From Nocardioides massiliensis (GTDB lineage Bacteria; Actinomycetota; Actinomycetes; Propionibacteriales; Nocardioidaceae), in contig NZ_JAUSQM010000001.1 in assembly GCF_030811215.1 (NCBI RefSeq), positions 2,542,001 to 2,606,000 on the forward strand: DNA of 64,000 bases, in the 5' to 3' direction. Shown one piece after another: positions 18,375 through 26,788 of this stretch (position 1 is its first letter; every line of letters starts with the position of its first letter). The notes under the pieces are model-generated. The model saw nothing but the letters and a program-made list of their open reading frames with translations, had not been told where the DNA came from and made no database searches. The translations under genes and the position numbers were made by a program.

Positions 18375-20000
18375 ATGGACCCCTCCTCCATCCCCGACAC
18401 CGCCGGCGTGGTCGGCCCTGTCGTGGTCGACCGCGCTGTGGTGGATCGTGGGGTCGTGGCGGGGGTGTTGCGGGAGGTCGCTGACCTGCTCGACACGCTA
18501 GCCCCGACCACCGACATGTTGCGGGCGGTGCAGACCGGGCGGGACGTGCTCGACGTGCTGCGGGTCGCGGGGATCGCGGAGCTGGTGGAGACCCAGGGCT
18601 TCGAGGATGAGGGCGCTTCGACGGTGACGACGTGGGCGCGGCGCGAGCTGCGCCTCGACGCCACTGAGACCGCGCGGTTGCGGCGCACCAGCCGGGTCAC
18701 CGGGGTCCTCACCAAGGTCGGGGCTGCGGCGGCTGCGGGTCGGTTGCGCAGCGAGCATCTGAACGTGTTCGCGTTCGGCCTCAAGCACATCGGTGTCGAG
18801 GAGATGCTCGCTGCTGAGGAGACGCTGGTCGATTACGCGATCACGCACGAGCCGGGTGCGTTGATGAGCGTGGTGCGGGAGATGCGCGCCCGGCTGCATC
18901 CCGACGAGCTCGACCAGGCCTGGCTCGAGGGCATGGACAAAGAAGACCTCAAGCTCGTGCGCTGCGGGGAGGGGTTCAACGTCACCGGGTTCCTCGGCGC
19001 CACCACCGGCGCCCAGCTCAAAGCCGTCCTCGACTCGCTCGCCACACCCCGCGCTGCCGACGACCAGCGCAGCGCTTCCGAGCGTCGCTGTGCCGGACTG
19101 TCGGCGCTGTTGACCGGGATCCTCGACGCCGGTGTCCTGCCCGCCGACAAAGGCGTCCGGCCGCATCTGACGGTCACCGTGCCCGCGGACGTGTTCGGTG
19201 CCGCCGCAGCCGCAGCCCAGCACGGGAAGTCGCAGGGCCAGCCCGCACCGAGCCAGCCCGCACCGAGCCAGCCCGCACCGAGCCAGCCCGCACCGAGCCA
19301 GCCCGCACCGAGCCAGCCCGCACCGGACGGGGGCCCGGGCGACCTGTTCGCGCCGGTCGCCCGCCTGGAGGGATTCGGTCCGATCGGCCCCGCGCTCGTG
19401 GGCTACCTGGCGTGTCTGGGGCAGGTCACGGTCGTGACCACCGCCGGTGTCGCATCCGACTCCGGGGTGCTCAACGTCGGGCGCACCCGGCGGGTCGCGA
19501 CGTTGCGGCAGCGCACAGCGGTCGAGGCCCATCAGGCCCACCGGTGCGCCACGCCGGCGTGTGCGCTGCCGGTGGAGGAGATCCACCACCTCACCTGGTG
19601 GTCGGCCGGCGGGGCGACGGACCTCGACAACCTCATCGGCCTGTGCGGGCCGTGCCACCGGCTGGTCCACGCCGGCACGCTCGTCATCACCGTCCCCACT
19701 CCCGAGCCGGCCGCCCCCGAGGCGGCACCGAGCGCAGCGAGCCCGGAGTCCCGCCTCGAGCAGCGCCTGCAGGAGTTCCTGCGCCGCCTGCACCCGCAGC
19801 CCGTTCAGCTACCCCGGCCATCGCGCCGCGACCACGACCGCCCCCACGTGACACCCGGGCGCACCTACCGGTTCACCACCCGCCACGGCGAACCCGTCCG
19901 CCGCCGCGCCGGATCGGTCCTCCTCACCGACCGCCACCTCGCGACAGGCCGCGGGCAGCGACCACCGCCGTTTCCCGGCTCTTCCCAGATGAGGGTGTAG
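18375..20000 (+). CDS. DUF222 / HNH endonuclease domain protein (13E12 family)
   Basis: 541 residues from the ATG at 18375, chosen because an upstream in-frame ATG lies inside the SOS box. A long helical DUF222 domain (residues about 30-330) precedes an HNH nuclease motif: HRCATPACALPVEEIHH, then TDLDNLIGLCGPCHRLVH. Between them lies a low-complexity PSQPA repeat. These proteins are abundant in actinobacteria and related to the mycobacterial REP13E12 family, some of which carry SOS boxes. The nuclease's target is unknown. The C terminus is Arg/Pro-rich. Confidence 0.9.
   Translation: MDPSSIPDTAGVVGPVVVDRAVVDRGVVAGVLREVADLLDTLAPTTDMLRAVQTGRDVLDVLRVAGIAELVETQGFEDEGASTVTTWARRELRLDATETARLRRTSRVTGVLTKVGAAAAAGRLRSEHLNVFAFGLKHIGVEEMLAAEETLVDYAITHEPGALMSVVREMRARLHPDELDQAWLEGMDKEDLKLVRCGEGFNVTGFLGATTGAQLKAVLDSLATPRAADDQRSASERRCAGLSALLTGILDAGVLPADKGVRPHLTVTVPADVFGAAAAAAQHGKSQGQPAPSQPAPSQPAPSQPAPSQPAPSQPAPDGGPGDLFAPVARLEGFGPIGPALVGYLACLGQVTVVTTAGVASDSGVLNVGRTRRVATLRQRTAVEAHQAHRCATPACALPVEEIHHLTWWSAGGATDLDNLIGLCGPCHRLVHAGTLVITVPTPEPAAPEAAPSAASPESRLEQRLQEFLRRLHPQPVQLPRPSRRDHDRPHVTPGRTYRFTTRHGEPVRRRAGSVLLTDRHLATGRGQRPPPFPGSSQMRV
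19239..19325 (+). repeat. In-frame 15-bp tandem repeat inside the HNH gene
   Basis: Five exact copies of CAGCCCGCACCGAGC plus a 12-base partial sixth, coding for repeated QPAPS. The repeat keeps the frame, so copy-number change would lengthen or shorten the linker without inactivating the gene. Confidence 0.95.
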
Positions 20001-20149
20001 GCCCAACCCCGACCGTCCGGGAAGCCGGGCACGTCACCTGGCCTGTGCTGCGGGCGTGTCGAGTGGGTCGTCCAGGGGCGTCGACGCGACGTGCTGAGAG
20101 GTGGGTTCCAACCGAGCGCTAGGACACCGGCTCCAGGCATGGCGATAGG

Positions 20150-21091
20150 TCAGGAACGGCGTCGCTCCCTGCGCAGGAGGGAGCGCAGAGTCTCGGCGTT
20201 CGCGTAGCCGACCCGTAGCGCGATCTCGGCGGAGGTGAGGTCCGTGGTTGCTGAGAGGTGCCGAGCTCGTTCGATGCGAAGCCGTTGGACGAAGCCGAGC
20301 GGAGTGAGGTTGAGCGCCGCACGGACTCGTCGTTCGAGGGTGCGCCGGCTGGTGCCGAGGGACTGCGCGACGAAGGCGACGTTGAACGGTTCGTCCAGGC
20401 GGGCGCGCACGAAGCGTTCGAACTCGACGACGATCGGGTCCTCGTGCCGGAGATGTTCGTAGGCGACGAAGGCCGCCTGCGACGGACGCTCGTCGATGAT
20501 GAGGAGCTTGGCGACATGTTGGGCCAGGTCGGGGCTGATCGATCGCACGAGTGAGAGCGCGAGGTCGATGTGGGCGAACGCGGCGCCAGCGGTGACGAGG
20601 TTCCCGTCGACCACGACCATGGTGTCGAGATCGAGGGCGACGGTCGGATAGCGCTTCAGGAACTCCGGCCCCAGGAACCAGCTGGTCGTCGCCCGCCGAT
20701 GATGCATCCGTCCGGTCTCGGCGACAGCGAACACGCCGGTGCACGCCGCGGCGATCCGGGTGGTCGCCTCGTCGAGGCGCCCGAGCGAGGCGATGACCGA
20801 ACGAGCATCTCGGCTCTGGAGGGCGTCGTGGGTCGCGACGGCCGTGAGCGTTCCAAGCGCAGGAACGACGACCACGTCGAACTCTCCGGACTCCGACAGC
20901 GGGTGGTCCACCGACAGGGTCATCGATGCCGTCGTGGTGACTCGCCGCTTCGGTCCGAGGATGGCGAGTTCGATCGGGTCGAGCCGCGGGTCGACATCGC
21001 CGCGGGCTCCGTCGGCCACCCGCACGATGTCGATGACCGACGCGACCGCCGAACCGAAGCAGCCGTCGATCGCGATCAGTCCGATACGCAT
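20150..21091 (-). CDS. GlxA-family AraC-type transcriptional regulator
   Basis: 313 residues from the ATG at 21091. The N-terminal DJ-1/PfpI-like domain (residues 1-190) has the nucleophile-elbow-like sequence IAAACTGVFAVAETG. The C-terminal AraC helix-turn-helix pair covers the last 100 residues (FNVAFVAQSLGTSRRTLERRVR and LTSAEIALRVGYANAETLRSLLRRE). Such proteins activate nearby operons in response to a small ligand. A -10-like TATTGT seven bases upstream of the ATG suggests a leaderless transcript. Local base composition is slightly less GC-rich than its neighbours. The divergent small monooxygenase gene is the likely target. Confidence 0.9.
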   Translation of the reverse strand: MRIGLIAIDGCFGSAVASVIDIVRVADGARGDVDPRLDPIELAILGPKRRVTTTASMTLSVDHPLSESGEFDVVVVPALGTLTAVATHDALQSRDARSVIASLGRLDEATTRIAAACTGVFAVAETGRMHHRRATTSWFLGPEFLKRYPTVALDLDTMVVVDGNLVTAGAAFAHIDLALSLVRSISPDLAQHVAKLLIIDERPSQAAFVAYEHLRHEDPIVVEFERFVRARLDEPFNVAFVAQSLGTSRRTLERRVRAALNLTPLGFVQRLRIERARHLSATTDLTSAEIALRVGYANAETLRSLLRRERRRS

Positions 21092-21198
21092 GGCGCGAAC
21101 AATAGCAATACTGTCGTATACGCCACTCCCCACCGGCCCTCGCTCGTCATACGCTGAACTCGTCCCACGAAGAACCCCGACTTCAAGGAGAACCCCTC

Positions 21199-21510
21199 AT
21201 GCCCACACCCGCATCACTTCCGTATGCCTTCGTCGCCAAGATCGTCGCGGCCGATGGACAGCACGAGGCGCTCGCCGATCTGCTCGCCGGCGCTGTCGCA
21301 CTCGCCAACGAAGAAGTAGGAACGATTGTCTGGTTCGCGGCGAGGACCGACGCCGACACCTTCTGGATCTTCGATGCATTCCCCGACGAGGCCGCTCGCG
21401 ACGCCCACGCCAACGGCGCCATCGTCGCAGCCCTGATGGCCAACCAGCACCTCCTCGGCGCAGCACCCGAGATCCTGGCGGCCGACGTGCTCGCGTCCAA
21501 GCTCCCGTAG
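21199..21510 (+). CDS. Small ABM-domain monooxygenase/quinol oxygenase-like protein
   Basis: 103 residues, ATG with AAGGAGAA about eight bases upstream. The whole protein is one dimeric alpha/beta ABM fold: an N-terminal beta strand (YAFVAKIVAA), a helix with GQHEALADLLAGAV, then GTIVWFAARTDADTFWIFDAFPDEAARDAHANG. These small proteins oxidise quinols or polyketide-like aromatics without cofactor, or only bind ligand. It is divergent from the GlxA-type regulator, which probably controls it. The true substrate cannot be told. Confidence 0.8.
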   Translation: MPTPASLPYAFVAKIVAADGQHEALADLLAGAVALANEEVGTIVWFAARTDADTFWIFDAFPDEAARDAHANGAIVAALMANQHLLGAAPEILAADVLASKLP

Positions 21511-21883
21511 TCCGCCAACGCACGAGACGATCGCGCCCCGCCGTGCCCTCCGTCCCGCGAGGCGCGGTGGGCGGGTCGTGGTTGCGATCCGTTGCCGTGA
21601 CGGGAGACGCGTTTCGCGTCGCAGCGATGACGGGTCGTTGGCGTTCCGGGGCGTGCGCAAACGCCGAGCGTGGGGGGCGCCGTCATCCGGTGGTGACCGA
21701 CGACGACCGACCAGTACCGACCGTTTCACCGGCGCTTGCGGCGGCGTCGAAGCCGAGCAAGCTCCATTCTTTTCGCTCACCGCGCCCTCCTCCTCCTCGC
21801 CGGTCCCGTTGTCGTCGAAGACGTTTCAGGTCCCCGGCGGGCGTAAGAAGCTCGGTCCTTTCCCGGTGCGGCAGGATGGTGGG
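21511..21883 (+). other. 373-bp gap without a convincing gene
   Basis: No frame here has normal codon use or a ribosome site. GC falls in the second half, with a TTCTTTT stretch near 21768. A short hairpin (GACGCG/CGCGTC, 21608-21622) could end the small monooxygenase transcript. The gap may mark the edge of an inserted regulator/monooxygenase pair, but no repeat or recombinase supports that. Confidence 0.5.
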
Positions 21884-22633
21884 GTGCGGGTACGGCGGTT
21901 CGTGGTCAGCGACGTACACGGACATCTCGCCGACCTCCGCTCGGCGCTGCGTCGCCGCGGTCTCCTCGACAGCGCGGATCGCTGGTGTGACCCGGACGCC
22001 GAGCTGTGGGTGCTCGGTGACCTGCTGGACCGCGGCCCCGACGGCGTCGGCGTGATCGACCTGCTGCGCGGGCTGCAGGAGCAGGCGCCCGACCGGGTCC
22101 ACGTCCTCCTCGGCAACCACGAGGTGCTGGCCATCGGCGCCGCGCGCTGGCCCACGGGCCGGTTCGGTCGGTCGTGGAGCATCAACGGCGGCCGCGTCGA
22201 CGACCAGGCAGCCCTCGACGAGGAGCGTCTCGCCTGGCTCGCCGGACTGCCGGCGATGGGGCGCGCCGGCGACTTCCTGCTCGTGCACTCCGACACCACG
22301 GCGTACGCCGACTGGGGCGCGAGCGCGCCCGAGGTCAACGCGCGCGTGCGGGCGGAACTGGCGGCGGACGACGAGGAGCGGACCTGGGCGGTGTGGTCGA
22401 AGCTGTGCGGCCGGCTGCGGTTCACGCGCGCCGACGGTGCCGCACAGGCCCGGGCGTTCTTGCAGACCTTCGGCGGCCGGTGCCTCGTGCACGGCCACAC
22501 CATCGTCGGCTCGCTGCTGCACGAGCGCTCGTCGGCGATCTCCGGACCACTGCTCTATGCCGAGGACCAGGTGCTGGCCATCGACGGCGGGCGCTACGAC
22601 GACGGGCCGCTCCTCGTCGTGCCGCTCGACTGA
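21884..22633 (+). CDS. Calcineurin-like metallophosphatase (Ser/Thr phosphatase type)
   Basis: 249 residues from a GTG at 21884 placed just before the first motif. The metal and phosphate motifs are in order: VVSDVHGHLADL, VLGDLLDRGPDGVGVIDL, VLLGNHEVLAIGA, LLVHSDTTAY and LVHGHTIVG. These match bacterial diadenosine-tetraphosphatase/PrpA-like phosphatases. Cytosolic, no signal. The start is uncertain because no strong ribosome site is visible. Substrate may be phosphoprotein or dinucleoside polyphosphate. Confidence 0.87.
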   Translation: MRVRRFVVSDVHGHLADLRSALRRRGLLDSADRWCDPDAELWVLGDLLDRGPDGVGVIDLLRGLQEQAPDRVHVLLGNHEVLAIGAARWPTGRFGRSWSINGGRVDDQAALDEERLAWLAGLPAMGRAGDFLLVHSDTTAYADWGASAPEVNARVRAELAADDEERTWAVWSKLCGRLRFTRADGAAQARAFLQTFGGRCLVHGHTIVGSLLHERSSAISGPLLYAEDQVLAIDGGRYDDGPLLVVPLD

Positions 22634-22637
22634 CGCG

Positions 22638-24161
22638 TCAGAGCTTGAGACCGACGTACTTCGTCTCGAGGTACTCCTCGATGCCCTCCAGGCCGCCCTC
22701 GCGCCCCAGCCCCGACTGCTTGACGCCACCGAAGGGCGCGGCGGGGTTGGAGACCACGCCCTGGTTGACGCCGACCATCCCGGCGTCGAGGCGCTCGGCA
22801 TAGCGGATCGCCCGGGACAGGTTCGTGGTGAAGACGTAGGAGACGAGGCCGTACTCGGTGTCGTTGGCCGCCGCGATCGCTGCGTCGTCGTCGGTGAAGG
22901 TGGTGATCGGCGCGACCGGCGCGAAGACCTCCTCCGTCAGGATCCGCGCGGAGGCCGGCACGTCGGTGAGGACGGTGGCGCCGAGGAACGACCCGTCGCC
23001 GTCGAGCGCCCTGCCGCCGGCGGCGATCCGGGCGCCGGCACGGGTGGCGTCCTCGATGAGCTCGTGGGCCTTCGCCACCGCGTCGTCGTCGATGAGCGGG
23101 CCGAGCGTGGTGTGCTCGTCGAGCCCGTGGCCGGGCACCAGGGCGCTCATGCGCTCCGCGAGGGCGCGGGAGAAGTCCTCGGCGAGGTCGGCATGGACGA
23201 GGAAGCGGTTGGCGGCGGTGCAGGCCTCACCGACGTTGCGCATCTTCGCCGTCATGGCGCCGTCGACGGCCGCCTCCAGGTCGGCGTCGGCACACACGAC
23301 GAACGGCGCGTTGCCGCCGAGCTCCATCGACGTCCGCAGGACCTGCGCTGCCGACTGCTCGAGCAGGGCGCGGCCGACCTCGGTGGAGCCGGTGAAGGTG
23401 AGCTTGCGCAGCCGCGGGTCCGCCAGCAGCGGAGCCGTGACCGCCGAGCTGCTCGAGCTGGTGATGATGCCGAGGACACCGGGGGGGAGCCCGGCGTCGA
23501 GGAGGATCTGCCCGAGCAGCAGGGACGTCAGCGGCGTCGCCCCGGCGGGCTTGAGCACGATCGTGCAGCCGGCGGCCAGCGCGGGCGCGATCTTGCGGGT
23601 ACCCATGGCGAGCGGGAAGTTCCACGGCGTGATGGCGTAGGTCGGTCCCACCGGCTGCTTCATCGTCAGCAGTCGGGTGCCACCCGTGGGCGCGGTGGAC
23701 CAGCGGCCGGCGATACGCACGGCCTCCTCGGAGAACCAGCGCAGGAACTCGCCGCCGTAGCTGACCTCGGCCTGCGCCTCGGCGTACGGCTTGCCCATCT
23801 CCGCGGTCATGACCGTGGCGACGCTCTCGCTGCGCTCCTGGAGCAGGTCGAAGGCGCGGCGCAGGATCTCGGCGCGTTCGCGCGGGTCGGTGGCGGCCCA
23901 GTCGTCCTGGGCGGCCGCGGCGGCGTCGAGGGCGGCGACGGCGTCGTCGGGAGTGCCGTCGGCGACCTGCGCGAGCGTCTCCCCGGTCGCCGGGTCGCTC
24001 ACCACGAAGGTCTCGACGGTCTCGCGCCACGCGCCGCCGACGAGCAAACCGTGGGGGACCTGGTCGACCGCGCGGGTACGGCGTTCGGCGGCGGCTGCGG
24101 AGAGCGGGTGCGGTCGGACGGCGGGGCCGGAGGCGGGGCCCGTGGGGGTGGAGGTGCTCAC
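22638..24161 (-). CDS. gabD: NAD(P)-dependent succinate-semialdehyde dehydrogenase
   Basis: 507 residues. Aldehyde dehydrogenase superfamily. Motifs are TPWNFPLAM (cofactor), KPAGATPLT, FTGSTEVGR, ELGGNAPF (catalytic Glu) and GEACTAANRF (catalytic Cys), then EVFAPVAP and PFGGVKQSGLGREGG. Sequence style is that of GabD, which oxidises succinate semialdehyde to succinate, but other short aldehydes are possible. A variable N-terminal extension of about 35 residues precedes the fold. Convergent, with a four-base gap, to the metallophosphatase. Confidence 0.85.
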   Translation of the reverse strand: MSTSTPTGPASGPAVRPHPLSAAAAERRTRAVDQVPHGLLVGGAWRETVETFVVSDPATGETLAQVADGTPDDAVAALDAAAAAQDDWAATDPRERAEILRRAFDLLQERSESVATVMTAEMGKPYAEAQAEVSYGGEFLRWFSEEAVRIAGRWSTAPTGGTRLLTMKQPVGPTYAITPWNFPLAMGTRKIAPALAAGCTIVLKPAGATPLTSLLLGQILLDAGLPPGVLGIITSSSSSAVTAPLLADPRLRKLTFTGSTEVGRALLEQSAAQVLRTSMELGGNAPFVVCADADLEAAVDGAMTAKMRNVGEACTAANRFLVHADLAEDFSRALAERMSALVPGHGLDEHTTLGPLIDDDAVAKAHELIEDATRAGARIAAGGRALDGDGSFLGATVLTDVPASARILTEEVFAPVAPITTFTDDDAAIAAANDTEYGLVSYVFTTNLSRAIRYAERLDAGMVGVNQGVVSNPAAPFGGVKQSGLGREGGLEGIEEYLETKYVGLKL

Positions 24162-24224
24162 GGAGGCGACCGTACCCCGGCCTCGGCCGCGGGACGCGTT
24201 ATCGCATCGTTACCGTGCCGGTCA

Positions 24225-24253
24225 TTGCGTTTCGGCAACGTAAACGTTTACAT
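24225..24253 (+). promoter_or_regulatory. Promoter with LacI-type operator for the glucoside cluster
   Basis: TTGCGT (24225-24230), a 17-base spacer and TTACAT (24248-24253) form a promoter. The perfect palindrome GTAAACGTTTAC (24240-24251) lies across the spacer and -10, where a repressor would block RNA polymerase. The LacI-family gene at the end of the cluster is the obvious binder. Confidence 0.75.
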
Positions 24254-24336
24254 CAGAGGGTCATGCGTGTGTGACGGACGTCTCGACCGCTCCTTCGGTG
24301 GTCGCCCGTCGACCTCAAGTCAAGGGAGTCAGATAC

Positions 24337-25725
24337 ATGCGATCCATCCAGTTCAGGCGGGCGCTCGCGACGGGCGCCGTCCTCGTGCTCGCAGCCGGTC
24401 TCGCGGCGTGCGGCGGCGACGACGGCGACGGCGGCGAGACCAACACCGCCGGTGGCACCTCGCCCGGCGAGGGCAAGGCCGAGTGCGAGGCGCTGACCGA
24501 GTTCGGCGACCTCTCCGGCAAGACCGTCTCGGTCTACACCTCCATCGTTGCCCCGGAGGACCAGCCCCACATCGACTCCTACAAGCTCTTCGAGGAGTGC
24601 ACCGGGGCCCAGGTCAACTACGAGGGCTCGAAGGAGTTCGAGGCACAGCTCGTCGTGCGGGCGCGCAGCGGCAACCCGCCGGACATCGCCTACATCCCGC
24701 AGCCCGGTCTGCTGACCAGCCTGGTCAACGACACCGGTGCCGTGGTCGAGGCGCCCCAGAGCGTCGCCGACAACGTCGACGAGTTCTTCGGTGAGGACTG
24801 GAAGGCCTACGGCAGCGTCGACGGCACCTTCTATGCCGCCCCGCTGGGCGCCAACGTGAAGTCGTTCGTCTGGTACTCCCCGCAGATGTTCAACGAGAAC
24901 GGCTGGGAGATCCCGGAGACCTGGGACGACATGATGACGCTGTCCGAGGAGATCGCCGGCACCGGCATCAAGCCGTGGTGCGTCGGCATCGGCTCGGGCG
25001 AGGCCACCGGCTGGCCGGCCACCGACTGGCTCGAGGACGTGCTGCTGCGCGACGGCGGCGCCGAGGTCTACGACCAGTGGGTCGACCACGAGATCCCGTT
25101 CGACGACCCGGCGGTGGTCGAGGCGCTCGACCGTGTCGGCAGCATCCTCAAGAACCCCGACATGGTCAACGGCGGGTACGGCGACGTGCAGTCGATCGTG
25201 GAGACCACCTTCCAGGAGGGCGGTCTGCCGATCCTCGAGGGTGAGTGCGCCCTTCACCGCCAGGCCAGCTTCTACGCCGCCAACTGGGGCGAGGCCAAGC
25301 CGGACGTGAAGATCGCCGAGGACGGCGACGTGTTCGCGTTCTACCTCCCGCCGACCAACGACGAGAACGGCTCGCCGGTCCTGGGCGGTGGCGAGTTCGC
25401 GGCCGCGTTCTCCGACCGTCCTGAGGTCCAGGCCTTCCAGACCTACCTGGCCAGCGACCTGTGGGCCAACGAGAAGGCCAAGGCGACTCCCGACGGCGGC
25501 TGGGTGAGCGCCAACACCGGTCTCGACGTGGCCAACCTGGTCAGCCCGGTCGACCAGCTCTCCGCGGAGATCCTGCAGGACCCCGAGGCGGTCTTCCGTT
25601 TCGACGGTTCCGACCTGATGCCCGGAGCTGTCGGTGCCGGTTCGTTCTGGCGCGAGATGGTCGCCTGGGTCGGCGGCAAGAGCTCCGAGGACGCCCTCGC
25701 GGACGTCGAGTCCTCCTGGCCGTGA
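24337..25725 (+). CDS. ABC transporter sugar-binding lipoprotein (alpha/beta-glucoside type)
   Basis: 462 residues, ATG with AAGGGAG upstream. The lipobox LAAC at residues 22-25 makes C25 the lipidated residue, so the protein is anchored outside the membrane. Family 1 extracellular solute-binding fold with GKTVSVYTS, DIAYIPQPG and the AglE-like sequence DFLEDVLLRDGG-style WPATDWLEDVLLRDGG. It delivers sugars to the two permeases that follow. The linked GH1 glucosidase suggests a beta-glucoside. A stable hairpin after the stop may raise its level over the permeases. Confidence 0.9.
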   Translation: MRSIQFRRALATGAVLVLAAGLAACGGDDGDGGETNTAGGTSPGEGKAECEALTEFGDLSGKTVSVYTSIVAPEDQPHIDSYKLFEECTGAQVNYEGSKEFEAQLVVRARSGNPPDIAYIPQPGLLTSLVNDTGAVVEAPQSVADNVDEFFGEDWKAYGSVDGTFYAAPLGANVKSFVWYSPQMFNENGWEIPETWDDMMTLSEEIAGTGIKPWCVGIGSGEATGWPATDWLEDVLLRDGGAEVYDQWVDHEIPFDDPAVVEALDRVGSILKNPDMVNGGYGDVQSIVETTFQEGGLPILEGECALHRQASFYAANWGEAKPDVKIAEDGDVFAFYLPPTNDENGSPVLGGGEFAAAFSDRPEVQAFQTYLASDLWANEKAKATPDGGWVSANTGLDVANLVSPVDQLSAEILQDPEAVFRFDGSDLMPGAVGAGSFWREMVAWVGGKSSEDALADVESSWP

Positions 25726-25732
25726 TGCGTGC

Positions 25733-25766
25733 GTGGGGTCCGGCACCTGCGGGTGCCGGACCCCAC
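25733..25766 (+). terminator. Intercistronic hairpin between binding protein and permease
   Basis: Perfect 15-base arms (left 25733-25747, right 25752-25766) with a four-base loop. Inside an operon this would be a partial terminator or an mRNA stabiliser, giving more binding protein than membrane subunits. Confidence 0.7.
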
Positions 25767-25825
25767 GGCGTACCCCCTGTCCTGTCGCGCTGTCCTGGCG
25801 CGCCTCGCATCGAGGAGGAGGACCT

Positions 25826-26788
25826 GTGTCCACCGGTGAGAAGTTCGTCCAGCTCCTGATCGTCATCGGCCTGTTCGTGGCCGTGATGGCAGTGGTGCTG
25901 GTCCTGACCTCTCGGGTCCGCTCGCGGATCGGCGAGGTGCTGCAGACGGCCGCGTTCCTGCTGCCCGCGGTCGCCCTCCTGGCCCTGGGGCTGCTCTACC
26001 CCGCCATCCGCACGATCATCGAGTCCTTCCGCGACCGCGCCTCGCGCGAGTGGGTCGGGCTGGAGAACTACCGGACGATCTTCACCGACGACGCGTTGCT
26101 GCAGGTCCTGCGCAACACGGCCGTGTGGGTTCTCGTCACCCCGGTGCTCGCCACCGTGATCGGCCTGGTCTACGCCGTGCTGGTCGACCGGGCACGCTTC
26201 GAGAGGTTCGCCAAGGCGCTGATGTTCATGCCGATGGCGATCTCGCTGGTGGGTGCCTCGCTGATCTGGAAGTTCGTCTACGCCTACCGCGAGACCGGCG
26301 CCGCCCAGATCGGCGTGGGCAACCAGATCCTCAAGGGCCTGGGCTTCGACACCTACCGCTTCATCAGCACCGAGCCGTGGAACACGCTGTTCTTGATCGT
26401 GGTGATGATCTGGGTCCAGGCCGGCTTCGCGATGACGATCCTGTCGGCGGCCATCAAGGCCGTGCCGGACGACATCGTCGAGGCCGCGCGCCTCGACGGC
26501 GTCAGCGGGTGGCGGATGTTCCGCTACATCACCGTGCCCAGCATCCGCCCGTCGCTGATCGTCGTGCTGACGACGATCACGATCGCCACGCTGAAGGTGT
26601 TCGACATCGTCCGCACCATGACCGGCGGCAACTTCGGCACGAGCGTGCTGGCCTATGAGTTCTACTCCCAGGGCTTCCGCGCGTTCAACAACGGACTCGG
26701 TGCGGCGCTCGCCGTGCTGCTGTTCGTCCTGGTCATCCCGATCGTCGCGTACAACGTCCGCCAGATGCGGAAGGTGGAGGCCCGATGA
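25826..26788 (+). CDS. ABC sugar transporter permease 1 (MalF/AglF type)
   Basis: 320 residues from a GTG with GGAGGAGGA upstream. Several transmembrane helices are visible, starting at residues 8-30 and 40-60. The permease signature contacting the ATPase is EAARLDGVSGWRMFRYITVPSIRP (EAA loop). It pairs with the next permease, whose ATG overlaps its stop by four bases. No ATPase gene is in the cluster, so a shared MsmK/MalK-like ATPase encoded elsewhere probably powers import. Confidence 0.9.
   Translation: MSTGEKFVQLLIVIGLFVAVMAVVLVLTSRVRSRIGEVLQTAAFLLPAVALLALGLLYPAIRTIIESFRDRASREWVGLENYRTIFTDDALLQVLRNTAVWVLVTPVLATVIGLVYAVLVDRARFERFAKALMFMPMAISLVGASLIWKFVYAYRETGAAQIGVGNQILKGLGFDTYRFISTEPWNTLFLIVVMIWVQAGFAMTILSAAIKAVPDDIVEAARLDGVSGWRMFRYITVPSIRPSLIVVLTTITIATLKVFDIVRTMTGGNFGTSVLAYEFYSQGFRAFNNGLGAALAVLLFVLVIPIVAYNVRQMRKVEAR

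Noticed and set aside
19239-19325. CRISPR-like short repeats
   Set aside because: The units are 15 bp, contiguous with no spacers, and code in frame for QPAPS.
20150-21883. Recently inserted genomic island carrying the GlxA regulator and monooxygenase
   Set aside because: Base composition is only mildly different, and there is no recombinase, tRNA or flanking repeat.
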